The translations under genes and the position numbers were made by a program. Positions 56,711-64,000 of a stretch of 64,000 bases of DNA are shown one piece after another. Origin of the DNA: Gammaproteobacteria bacterium (GTDB lineage Bacteria > Pseudomonadota > Gammaproteobacteria > JABABF01 > JAHRAO01). The first letter of the stretch is position 1. The number at the start of each line of letters is the position of its first letter. Location of the stretch: assembly GCA_020027215.1 (NCBI GenBank), contig JAHRAO010000015.1:31279-95278 (forward strand), read 5' to 3'. The notes under the pieces are model-generated. The model had not been told where the DNA came from, made no database searches, and was given only the letters and a program-made list of their open reading frames with translations.

Positions 56711-58858
56711 TCAAATCGTATACCCGACGTCGTAGGCAGATTCAACAGTTTCTGCTATTTCGCCGCGTTTTTTACAATAGCCGACCGATTGTATTTTTTC
56801 GCCCACTTCGTGTTTGAATTCCATCACTAATTCGTTATTTTCAGAGCCGTCTTGCGATACGATGATGTGTTCACCCGAAATTTTATGGCGCCCAGTGCCA
56901 TCACTATAAATCACACCGCTTAAATCAATAGCGTCTATCGTAATTCCATTCAGCACCTTCACTCCCAGCTCGTTTATTTGTTGCATGACATACCAACGAT
57001 GGACAAAAGATAGTTTGTGCCCCAATTGCTTATTTTCCTCTAACAAAGTGACCTCTCTTTTACGGGTAGCACAAAAAATTGCTAATTCGTATGCGGGCAC
57101 ATTGTCGCCGACTATGATAATTTTTTTATGCAAGGGCATCGTCCACTTACTCAACACCCTCATACTACTCGGCATTCCCATCACTCCGCATAAGCGCGCC
57201 AATCCAATTATCAATCGCCAACGAAATTGCATCTTGGAGCGGATACTAATCTTTCCTTCGCCAGTGATCAAACGGCGAATCCAATCATCGCCCAAAACAT
57301 GTTTTTGATTTGCGCCGACAATCGGCGAAGTGAGGTATTTAGAGCCGATGGCTGCGATAATCGTTGCCGATGAGAATTTATGTACCGTATTCACATCCAC
57401 ACGGTACTTGCATTTAGAAGACACATTGCGTTCGCGCAACATATTGCGCAAATATTTTAAATAACGATGATAACTCGGACAAGCGATAGCGAGTAGGATT
57501 AAAGAACCTCCTAAATAACGATTCTGTTCGCGCAACTGCACAGAGTGTCCGCGCTCGGCAGCAATTCTTGCCACTTCCATACCCGCAGGTCCGCCACCGA
57601 CAACTACAATATTACGCGACTTTGGGGCTTCTTTTAATTCGTATTGGCTTTCACGCCCCGCCGCAGGGTTGACTGCACAACGAATAGATTGCCCCGTCAA
57701 TGCATTTTGGTGACATACATGACACCCGATGCACGGACGCACCAGTTCTGATCTTTTTTTCAGTAGTTTGAGAGGCAAATGCGGGTCGGCGAGCAGTTGT
57801 TTTCCCATAGCCACAAAATCAGCATTTTTTTTGCGGATGATGTCGTATGCTTGCAGGGGAGTATCGTCAGCGCTGAGGATAATAGGGATATCTATATTTT
57901 TATGAAGATATTCGGTCAGTTCATCGGGGATTACGGTGCGATTTTGTGGTAAATTGCAGAAACTGACCGCCGAAGTGGTCGTAGATAAATGAATTGCATC
58001 AGCCCCTGCCGTAGCAACGAATAGAGCAATGTGCAGGATCTCTTCACTCTCTAGTTCATTGGGGATATTCGGGTGTTGGGCATCTAGTCGCACCCATATT
58101 GGAAAATCATAGCTGGTTGCTATTTTTACCGCACGAATGATTTCACTCAACAAGCGCGCGCGATTTTCAATACTTCCTCCGTATTCATCCTGACGACGAT
58201 TGTGGAGGGGGGAGAGAAATTGCCCCAATAAACTTTCATGGGTGGCGTCTAACTCTATGCCATTAAAACCAGATTTTTTTACGCGCACCGCTGCCGTCAC
58301 AAAATCATGGCTCACTTGTTCAATATGGCTTTTTTCCATAGGTTGGTAATTTGGCGGGCTCTCTTTGGACAATGGTGCCCTTAACAGCTGTGCCGTCTCT
58401 TTTTCGGTTGTCAATTGCTGTGCTGAATGATCCCATTGGGGGTCTAATTTTTGTGTTTTTTTCACCGCCGAAGGCACGAATATGGGCTCTCCACGCACCA
58501 TATCGTCAAAAGCTAATGATCCAGCGTGATGCAATTGACAGGCAATTTTTCCATTATGCAAATGCACCGCTTGCGTCAATTTTTGCAAGTCGGTTAAATA
58601 TTGATCATCGTATAGCGCCAATTGGCGTGGGTGATAATGTCCATGCACGCTCACTGCTCCATGCCCTACAATCATTAAAGCAGTGCCCCCTTGTGCGCGT
58701 TCCACATAAAAGTTACACAACTGCTCGCCGCACCTTCCCCCTGCTTCGGTGAGATGCAGTGCCATAGAATCCATAACGATACGGTTGCGTAAAAACAAAT
58801 CGCCTATAAAGCCAGATGCCATTAAATGAGCCGCTTTATTTCTATGAGTAGTGGTCAC
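56711..58858 (-). CDS. NADH:flavin oxidoreductase, OYE/2,4-dienoyl-CoA-reductase-like, diverged
   Basis: Large flavo-iron-sulfur protein, 715 residues: an OYE-type FMN TIM barrel (about 1-370), a [4Fe-4S] motif CIGCHVCHQNALTGQSIRC, then FAD/NAD domains with VVGGGPAGMEVARIAAERG. This is the FadH/trimethylamine-dehydrogenase architecture. Two oddities: the usual AHGYLLxQF has become ATHESLLGQF, losing the Tyr expected there, and the cluster spacing is C-x2-C-x2-C-x10-C, not the C-x2-C-x3-C-x11-C remembered for FadH. Substrate unknown. Sits 3 nt after mutY, 31 nt before queA. Confidence 0.85.
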   Translation of the reverse strand: MTTTHRNKAAHLMASGFIGDLFLRNRIVMDSMALHLTEAGGRCGEQLCNFYVERAQGGTALMIVGHGAVSVHGHYHPRQLALYDDQYLTDLQKLTQAVHLHNGKIACQLHHAGSLAFDDMVRGEPIFVPSAVKKTQKLDPQWDHSAQQLTTEKETAQLLRAPLSKESPPNYQPMEKSHIEQVSHDFVTAAVRVKKSGFNGIELDATHESLLGQFLSPLHNRRQDEYGGSIENRARLLSEIIRAVKIATSYDFPIWVRLDAQHPNIPNELESEEILHIALFVATAGADAIHLSTTTSAVSFCNLPQNRTVIPDELTEYLHKNIDIPIILSADDTPLQAYDIIRKKNADFVAMGKQLLADPHLPLKLLKKRSELVRPCIGCHVCHQNALTGQSIRCAVNPAAGRESQYELKEAPKSRNIVVVGGGPAGMEVARIAAERGHSVQLREQNRYLGGSLILLAIACPSYHRYLKYLRNMLRERNVSSKCKYRVDVNTVHKFSSATIIAAIGSKYLTSPIVGANQKHVLGDDWIRRLITGEGKISIRSKMQFRWRLIIGLARLCGVMGMPSSMRVLSKWTMPLHKKIIIVGDNVPAYELAIFCATRKREVTLLEENKQLGHKLSFVHRWYVMQQINELGVKVLNGITIDAIDLSGVIYSDGTGRHKISGEHIIVSQDGSENNELVMEFKHEVGEKIQSVGYCKKRGEIAETVESAYDVGYTI

Positions 58859-58861
58859 AAT

Positions 58862-59944
58862 TTATGTCTCATCCTGTGATAATTTTTTCAATATAGCGGT
58901 AACTGGTGCACTCATGCCAACTTTATGTGGGCGTTGAAGGTTATACCATATACAATCTTGCGCCGTATATATTGGCGCGCATTCCATTATTTTACGACAA
59001 AATGACTGAGTGGGAAGAGACAAATACACTGGGGTAATCTCTAACCGAAAATGAGTAAAAGAATGATGAAGTTGGGGCAAAAATTCAATTGCGGAGGGGG
59101 TAAAATGCAATGTGCGGCGACAATACTGCTCTGGGTTCTCATTGGTTTCTGGAAAATGCCACAGACTACCCCATACTCCGCGCGGTGGGCGTTTAATGAG
59201 CAATATTTCCCCATAGGTATTGCGAATGATAAGCATATAAGCTTTGCGCACGGGCATTTTTTTTGGCGGCGCTTTTTCGGGAAGTTGCTGTTGCAGTCCA
59301 TTTTGGCGACAAAAACAATCGCGCCTTAGCGGGCAATGTCCGCAATCGGGGTCACGTGGGGTGCAACACAATGCACCCAAATCCATCATCGCTTGATTGT
59401 AGCGGGCGGCACGGCGAGACGGTGTATAGTGCTCGGCATACTGCCATAAGAGCGATACACACTGGTTCGGTGCACCGAAGACACCGTGGTAACGGCTGAG
59501 CACACGCTTAACATTACCGTCTAAAATCACTCCTTTTTTGCCAAAAGCCGATGCCAGCAAAGCACCAGCAGTACTGCGCCCAATGCCGGGAAGATCTTGC
59601 AATTTTTTTGGACACTGCGGCAATTGTCCGCCATATTGCTGGATAATAATCTGCGCACTGCGGTAAAGCATGCGTGCCCGCGAGTAATAACCCAATCCCG
59701 ACCAGTAATACAACACTTCATCTTCACATTGTGCCAAGCGATAAATGTCAGGGAAAGCAGCGATAAAACGGGTATAGTATGGTATAACCTTTTGCACTTG
59801 GGTTTGTTGGAGCATAATTTCAGCGACCCACAAGCGGTATGGATCGCGGTCTTCTTGCCAAGGCAACCCGCAACGACCGTGTTTCCTCGCCCAACGCAAT
59901 ACTCGGCGACGAAATTGCGGTATAAAATCAACATTGGTAATCAT
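58862..59944 (-). CDS. mutY: Adenine DNA glycosylase MutY
   Basis: Removes adenine mispaired with 8-oxoguanine. 360 residues from the ATG at 59944; a TTG four codons earlier is an alternative. Catalytic E42 in WVAEIMLQQTQV and D142 in ILDGNVKRVLS (E37 and D138 in E. coli). HhH motif LQDLPGIGRSTAGALL. The [4Fe-4S] loop CTPRDPDCGHCPLRRDC has the C-x6-C-x2-C-x5-C spacing. The C-terminal NUDIX-like domain recognises 8-oxoG. First gene of the mutY-OYE-queA-tgt-NIF3-nudL run. Confidence 0.97.
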   Translation of the reverse strand: MITNVDFIPQFRRRVLRWARKHGRCGLPWQEDRDPYRLWVAEIMLQQTQVQKVIPYYTRFIAAFPDIYRLAQCEDEVLYYWSGLGYYSRARMLYRSAQIIIQQYGGQLPQCPKKLQDLPGIGRSTAGALLASAFGKKGVILDGNVKRVLSRYHGVFGAPNQCVSLLWQYAEHYTPSRRAARYNQAMMDLGALCCTPRDPDCGHCPLRRDCFCRQNGLQQQLPEKAPPKKMPVRKAYMLIIRNTYGEILLIKRPPRGVWGSLWHFPETNENPEQYCRRTLHFTPSAIEFLPQLHHSFTHFRLEITPVYLSLPTQSFCRKIMECAPIYTAQDCIWYNLQRPHKVGMSAPVTAILKKLSQDET

Positions 59945-60049
59945 TGTTGTGCGCAATAGGGGGGTACACGATGTTATTGACTCATATCATAAATCCAACA
60001 TAATAGATTTCGCTTTACTGAGAAACGCAACCCCACCCATTCATTATAG

Positions 60050-61216
60050 ATGATGGCACCACATTCCACCACATCCATACTGCACGAGTACCTTGACTTT
60101 ACCGCTCTATTCAGTGGATTATCCTCATGGTTAACAACGCCGACGATCATTGTCGGCAGCGTCGTATTATTCATTCTGTGGATGATTATCCGTTCACGAA
60201 AAAAAAAGCGCAGGCGTATTTTATATTCCACCTTTGAACAACGTTACCCCCATTTAATCGGGAGTGGTCTCATCCGTAAAATGGACGATGACTTGGTTGA
60301 GTTAGCGCACCAACTAAAAAAGAAATCGCGCATTAAAATTAATCGTTGGCTGTGCGATAAATGCAAAATCAGCGAGAAAAAACTCATTGCCATTATCGGT
60401 AGTCTTCGCCAATCGCGGCGCCTCGGCATTTTACAAATATTAGAGCGCGTACAAATTTATCGTGATCTCATGCGCAAGATGACACGTCTCGGTAAAGGGG
60501 ACGGCTTGTCGGTGCAAGCCCGCACACGCGCCCATAATGCAGCGGCACACAGCAATTACGCCACCGCCGAAAGGTTGCTTAATCCGAATGAAATGTTCGC
60601 TGTCTCACGCAGCACAGTGTCATACGATAATCGTATCCTGCGCGCCGAGTGTGCTGCTGGGAACGCTTTATTAGCCAAGCGCATACAAGGCGCATGTGAA
60701 TACTATGAAAACGCTGCGCGGCTATTATTAGGGAAACAATATCAGTATCATGGGGCAGCAATTGATCTGCTGGATAAAGCGGCACAGACTTGGTTATCCG
60801 AAGGCTACATAGAAAACGCCGAAGCCCAATACCATAATATGCTGAAGCACGTGCGCAATATGGTAGAAAATGGTAAGCATGGCGACCGTGCTTATCATGA
60901 ATTAGCCGCATGTTACGAGCGTTTAGGTGATATTTATTACCTTGGCAATCGCCACATGGATGCGCGGCAAATGTATCAACACGCTTTAGTCATTCGGCGC
61001 AATATGGCAGAGCGCAATAAAATCCGCAACAAAGACGAAGGGCAGGTCAAAGTAGCACTTTTATTGCAGCGGCTACTATTGGTGGAAAATGATCCAACCG
61101 CCATATCTCATCAAATCAGTAAAATACAAAATGTGCTGGATAATACCCGCGACCCCGACCCGGTACGCCATAAAATATCTGCATACATCCAGCGGTACAG
61201 CAAAAAAAGCAATTAG
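60050..61216 (+). CDS. Hypothetical membrane-anchored tetratricopeptide protein
   Basis: Not recognised. 388 residues. A single membrane helix at about 31-50 (TIIVGSVVLFILWMIIRS) is followed by a strongly basic stretch (SRKKKRRR), so the C-terminal bulk is probably cytoplasmic. The rest is helical; residues about 200-340 contain TPR-like units (ACEYYENAARLL, YIENAEAQYHNML, ACYERLGDIYYLGNRHMDAR). LapB/YciM also has an N-terminal helix plus TPRs, but the zinc-ribbon C-terminus of LapB is not seen. Upstream of hupB, 98-nt gap. Confidence 0.7.
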   Translation: MMAPHSTTSILHEYLDFTALFSGLSSWLTTPTIIVGSVVLFILWMIIRSRKKKRRRILYSTFEQRYPHLIGSGLIRKMDDDLVELAHQLKKKSRIKINRWLCDKCKISEKKLIAIIGSLRQSRRLGILQILERVQIYRDLMRKMTRLGKGDGLSVQARTRAHNAAAHSNYATAERLLNPNEMFAVSRSTVSYDNRILRAECAAGNALLAKRIQGACEYYENAARLLLGKQYQYHGAAIDLLDKAAQTWLSEGYIENAEAQYHNMLKHVRNMVENGKHGDRAYHELAACYERLGDIYYLGNRHMDARQMYQHALVIRRNMAERNKIRNKDEGQVKVALLLQRLLLVENDPTAISHQISKIQNVLDNTRDPDPVRHKISAYIQRYSKKSN

Positions 61217-61263
61217 TTTTCATGCACAAGATATTTTATATTTATGTCATCGCCTTAAAATTA

Positions 61264-61272
61264 TGGTATAGT
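61264..61272 (+). promoter_or_regulatory. Extended -10 promoter of hupB
   Basis: TGGTATAGT: TGn extension plus near-consensus -10, about 43 bp before the hupB GTG. The -35 region is weak. Confidence 0.6.
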
Positions 61273-61314
61273 AGTCGTAATTTGTGCAACATTTTCAATG
61301 TAAGGTAGGTTACT

Positions 61315-61593
61315 GTGAACAAACAAGAATTAGTGGAACATGTAGTAAAACAAGCAAAAGTTACTAAGAAACAAGCGAGCGATTCTGTGGCTGCCGTATT
61401 AGACGGCATTGCCAGCTCTCTGAAAAAGAAAAAGTCCGTCTCTCTCATTGGTTTCGGTTCGTTCAACGTGAAGAAACGCAAAGCAAGAGATGGACGCAAT
61501 CCTCAGACAGGCGAAAAAATCAAAATCCCCGCACGCAATGCTGTATCTTTCAAGGTGGGGAAAACCTTACAAGACTTAGTTAATAAAAGATAA
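61315..61593 (+). CDS. hupB: DNA-binding protein HU
   Basis: Nucleoid-associated histone-like protein, 92 residues, GTG start with AAGG upstream. MNKQELVEHVVKQAKVTKKQ at the N-terminus, core LIGFGSFNVKKR and the DNA-bending arm RDGRNPQTGEKIKIPA with its intercalating Pro. hupB-ppiD is the E. coli order, which supports hupB rather than hupA. Followed 16 nt later by a strong terminator hairpin. Confidence 0.95.
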   Translation: MNKQELVEHVVKQAKVTKKQASDSVAAVLDGIASSLKKKKSVSLIGFGSFNVKKRKARDGRNPQTGEKIKIPARNAVSFKVGKTLQDLVNKR

Positions 61594-61609
61594 GTTACCC
61601 TATTTCCTC

Positions 61610-61660
61610 GACACACACACCTCTCCTGTTTTCACACAGGAGGGGAGTGTGTGTTTTTTG
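61610..61660 (+). terminator. Strong rho-independent terminator between hupB and ppiD
   Basis: An 18-bp stem: 61611-61628 pairs with 61637-61654 (one A-A mismatch, one T-G wobble), 8-nt loop, then six T (61654-61659). The right arm contains AGGAGGGG (61638-61645). The ppiD ATG comes only 5 nt after the T run. Confidence 0.9.
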
Positions 61661-61664
61661 ATTT

Positions 61665-63527
61665 ATGCTTCAACTCATTCGAAGAAAAATTAGGGGAGTT
61701 GTCGCCTATATCGTAGTTGGTATCATCATAGTGCCGTTTGCTTTATTCGGCATCGACTGGTTATTCAGCGGGTTAGGCGGCGCATCCCCTATCGCTTCAA
61801 TTAATAGCGAGGTCATTACGCAAGCCGAATTAGAGGTAGCCGCAAACTTAAAAAAGCGACAATTAGCCAGCCGCAGCGACGAACAAGTCGATTTTGCCGA
61901 TTTGGATGACAACAAAATACAGCAATTGACTTTATCCGAATTGGTTGAGCGCAAGCTCTTAGGGCAACAAGCGGCAGCACTCGGGATGGATATTCCTCCA
62001 TCGGTGATTGACCAACACATTATAGAAGTCCCACAATTTCAGGTTGCGGGAGTTTTTGTGCCCGAACTCTATCAATCCACCTTACGCGATAACGGCTACA
62101 CGCCGACTTACTACAAAAATCGTGTGCGACAACAAATACAGCAATTACATCTCATTAGCGGATTTACTGAGACCGCTTTTGTCACTAATGCTGAAGTGCA
62201 ACAGATGATAAAAATATCTCGGCAGGAACGCGATTTAGCTTATGTAGAAATTGCCTTAAAAAGTTACATGGAGAAAGCAAAAATCAGCACAAAAGAAGTG
62301 CAAGCATACTACGATGAAAACCCCAACGAATTTATGTCTGAGAGGCAAGCCATTGTAGATTATGTGGAAATTAAACGTGAAGATTTTTACCTTCCAGTCA
62401 GTGACGATGTGCTCCGCCAGCAATACGATGTAATGTTTGCTGAAGCGCAAAAACAAAGGCGCGCCGCCCACATACTCGTCGAGTTTACAGATGCAGGGGA
62501 AGAGGCAGCACGCGATAAGTTAGCCGATATTAAACGACAAATAGATGAAGGAGCAGATTTTGAAGAAATGGCACGCGAATACTCTGACGATATAGGGTCG
62601 GCAGACAATGGCGGCTTATTAGGTACCAGTGTTGGCGATACTTTTCCCGCTAGTTTTGAACAAGCACTCAGTCAGTTAGAAATTGATGAGGTATCCGATA
62701 TTGTCGTCACCGAAGCGGGGTTGCATCTCATAAAACGATTAGAGGTTGGTATTGTCTCTTTTGAAGAGTCAGTAGATGATATACGGACAGCCTACCAGCA
62801 ACAACAATCACAAGGTGCTTATATAGAAACGGTGGAACAATTGGACGAACTGGCATACGATAATGTTGAATTGGCAGAGATTGCCGAGGGGCTTGCTTTA
62901 ACCGTCAAAGAAAGCGAACCTTTTAGCGTTAACCTGAGTAGTGGCATTTTCGCCAATAATGACATTATTGATACCGTATTCGGCGATACCCCTCCCTTAT
63001 CCGAAAACAGCCCACTCACCAACATTTCCGATGACCATGCACTCGTGTATCGTATCCAGCGATATATAGAACCAAAACTCAAGGAATTTGCTGAAGTTAA
63101 AGAGGTCATTACCAAACAGCTCAAACGCGATCAAGCCCGTATGACTATCGAACAGATTGCAGACGATCTGCTAGCAGATGCCCACACAACGGGATTGCGG
63201 AAAGCCGCCAAAAAAAACAATCATAAATTACACGACAAAGGATGGATCACCCGCTCCGATTTAGAAATAAACACACAAATCATCCGGCAAGTCTTTGTTG
63301 CGCCTTGCAACGAAGAGAAATGTGAAACAATTGACCGCTTAGCGCTGGACAACGAAAATATTGTAGTCATCCATATTAAAGGTTTCCGCGATGGAGATCC
63401 TCTGACCATTGATGAAGACGAAAGGGAAGAAATTGCCGCATATCTCATCCGCAGTGATGGTGATGCGGTATTGGATAGTTTCAACAGCCGGGTAGAAGAC
63501 AAAGCGCAAATTGACCTTTATTATTAA
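61665..63527 (+). CDS. ppiD: Periplasmic folding chaperone PpiD
   Basis: Inner-membrane-anchored parvulin-type foldase that receives proteins leaving SecYEG, a partner of YfgM. 620 residues. One N-terminal helix (about 12-34, VVAYIVVGIIIVPFALFGI) with a periplasmic body: SurA_N-like region (about 40-190), PpiC domain (about 265-365: RRAAHILVEF, FEEMAREYSDDIGSADNGG, AGLHLIKRLEV), and a C-terminal SurA-like part with NINTQIIRQVF-type segment. No Shine-Dalgarno at the usual distance; the nearest AGGAGG lies in the hupB terminator stem 19 nt upstream. Confidence 0.94.
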   Translation: MLQLIRRKIRGVVAYIVVGIIIVPFALFGIDWLFSGLGGASPIASINSEVITQAELEVAANLKKRQLASRSDEQVDFADLDDNKIQQLTLSELVERKLLGQQAAALGMDIPPSVIDQHIIEVPQFQVAGVFVPELYQSTLRDNGYTPTYYKNRVRQQIQQLHLISGFTETAFVTNAEVQQMIKISRQERDLAYVEIALKSYMEKAKISTKEVQAYYDENPNEFMSERQAIVDYVEIKREDFYLPVSDDVLRQQYDVMFAEAQKQRRAAHILVEFTDAGEEAARDKLADIKRQIDEGADFEEMAREYSDDIGSADNGGLLGTSVGDTFPASFEQALSQLEIDEVSDIVVTEAGLHLIKRLEVGIVSFEESVDDIRTAYQQQQSQGAYIETVEQLDELAYDNVELAEIAEGLALTVKESEPFSVNLSSGIFANNDIIDTVFGDTPPLSENSPLTNISDDHALVYRIQRYIEPKLKEFAEVKEVITKQLKRDQARMTIEQIADDLLADAHTTGLRKAAKKNNHKLHDKGWITRSDLEINTQIIRQVFVAPCNEEKCETIDRLALDNENIVVIHIKGFRDGDPLTIDEDEREEIAAYLIRSDGDAVLDSFNSRVEDKAQIDLYY

Positions 63528-63597
63528 TTGCATCTCCTGAACGACCAAGCATTCCCACTAGTTGCAGTCAACTATCAAGGTACAGCGATAGATAAAC

Positions 63598-63801
63598 ATG
63601 GTTTTTAGTCTTGTACCAGCACTAAAAGAAACGGAATTACATAAGTTGTTGACACAGTACTCAAATGGTGGTTGTGATGTAGCATGGACTAAGCACTGTA
63701 GCCAACGCCTCAGCCAAAGGAATATTACAACAAGAGATGTACTTTATTCGTTAAAAAATAATCCCCTATTGATAAAATGGGGAACTACCCCTAATAGTTG
63801 A
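63598..63801 (+). CDS. DUF4258-like protein, probably truncated
   Basis: Short ORF of 67 residues. The segment WTKHCSQRLSQRNITTRDVLYSLKNNP matches the HxxxRxxxRxIxxxDVxxxLxNP pattern of the DUF4258 N-terminal half. The expected second half (beta strands with a conserved ITVY-type end) is missing because the frame stops soon after, so it may be a pseudogene. DUF4258 genes often lie in toxin-antitoxin-like pairs, but no partner is visible before the window ends. Confidence 0.45.
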   Translation: MVFSLVPALKETELHKLLTQYSNGGCDVAWTKHCSQRLSQRNITTRDVLYSLKNNPLLIKWGTTPNS

Positions 63802-64000
63802 CAGGCTCACGCTCAATCGCCCTTACCGCCTCGCATTAAAATCTCTACCAGTTCGTCAACCGTCTTATCTGTGAATGTCGTACAATAAAGGCAGTGATTA
63901 TCCCCTGTATGGATACTGTATGGATAAACCAGCCATTAAAATAGTCACCGTCATGTGGGCCGATGAAGACTATTAGACAGAGCACGATGAAGAAAGCAAG
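63802..64000. other. Tail of the window without a convincing gene
   Basis: About 200 bp. The minus strand has a 40-codon open stretch (63935-63813) ending NHCLYCTTFTDKTVDELVEI, which looks protein-like but has no start and is interrupted upstream by TAA; it may be the remains of a gene. Nothing else is recognised. Confidence 0.4.
63905..63926. repeat. 11-bp tandem duplication
   Basis: CTGTATGGATA occurs twice head to tail (63905-63915 and 63916-63926). As 11 is not a multiple of 3, the duplication would shift any frame crossing it. It lies in the degenerate tail of the window. Confidence 0.9.

Noticed and set aside
63920..63976. Small ORF MDKPAIKIVTVMWADEDY
   Set aside because: 18 codons, no ribosome site, begins in the duplicated 11-bp unit; no support as a gene.

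Overview
The window is a chromosomal segment of a Gram-negative gammaproteobacterium. The evidence is the LPS-transport (lptABC, kdsD), BAM (bamB, bamE), Lol (lolA), cytochrome c maturation System I (ccmEFG) and TrkAH genes, and gene neighbourhoods known from Enterobacteria and Pseudomonas (pepP-ubiH, ftsK-lolA-serS, hisS-yfgM-bamB, rodA-mltB-dacA-lipB-lipA, def-fmt-trkA, queA-tgt). The genome looks compact: most genes within operons overlap by 1-30 nt, three convergent pairs overlap tail to tail, and several genes usual in these neighbourhoods are missing (mlaFEDB, kdsC, rarA, rsmB, rlpA, ybeD). No phage, integron, CRISPR array or intact insertion sequence was seen. I cannot assign genus or family from the sequence alone.

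Layout. 1-6700 (+): 3' end of a BepA-like M48 protease, pepP, ubiH, fur, nnr, tsaE, amiC, then rpsT from its own strong promoter. 6690-15530 (-): ccmE-ccmF-ccmG, and argA-ftsK-lolA-serS, in which ArgA carries an N-terminal helix-turn-helix. 15660-23790 (-): a long run yrbG-kdsD-lptC-lptA-lptB-mgtE-queD-like-yggS, followed by a DCC/lipase-maturation-factor fusion. 23850-31120 (+): mlaC-murA-hisG-hisD-hisS-yfgM-bamB. 31120-33530 (-): rubrerythrin, a GlpC/HdrD-like Fe-S protein and a DUF3501 protein, a little-characterised module. 33720-34650 (+): algH and bamE. 34640-41130 (-): def-fmt-trkA-trkH-aroK-aroB and an unknown secreted or membrane-anchored protein. 41210-46170 (-): rodA-mltB-dacA-lipB-lipA. 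46320-46910 (+): a small lytic transglycosylase. 46914-47298: a gene-poor stretch with a decayed transposase-like fragment. 47300-53450: znuC-znuB-glutaminyl cyclase-M16 protease (-), divergent from znuA (+). 53581: tRNA-Arg(CCT). 53640-59940 (-): mutY-OYE/FadH-like-queA-tgt-NIF3-like-nudL. 60050-63530 (+): an unknown TPR membrane protein, hupB with a strong terminator, and ppiD. 63530-64000: a short DUF4258-like ORF and degenerate sequence.

Together the genes cover envelope building (LPS transport, peptidoglycan synthesis and turnover, outer-membrane assembly), cofactor and amino-acid synthesis (lipoate, histidine, shikimate, queuosine, ubiquinone), metal and ion uptake (Zn, Mg, K, Ca/Na exchange) and oxidative-stress defence. 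I found no large unmistakably novel system. The best candidates for new biology are the HTH-ArgA fusion, the rubrerythrin/Fe-S/DUF3501 module with its perfect 13-bp hairpin, the PTPS paralogue with an ExxHGH active-site motif, the diverged OYE/FadH-like enzyme between mutY and queA, and the ppiD start placed directly behind the hupB terminator.
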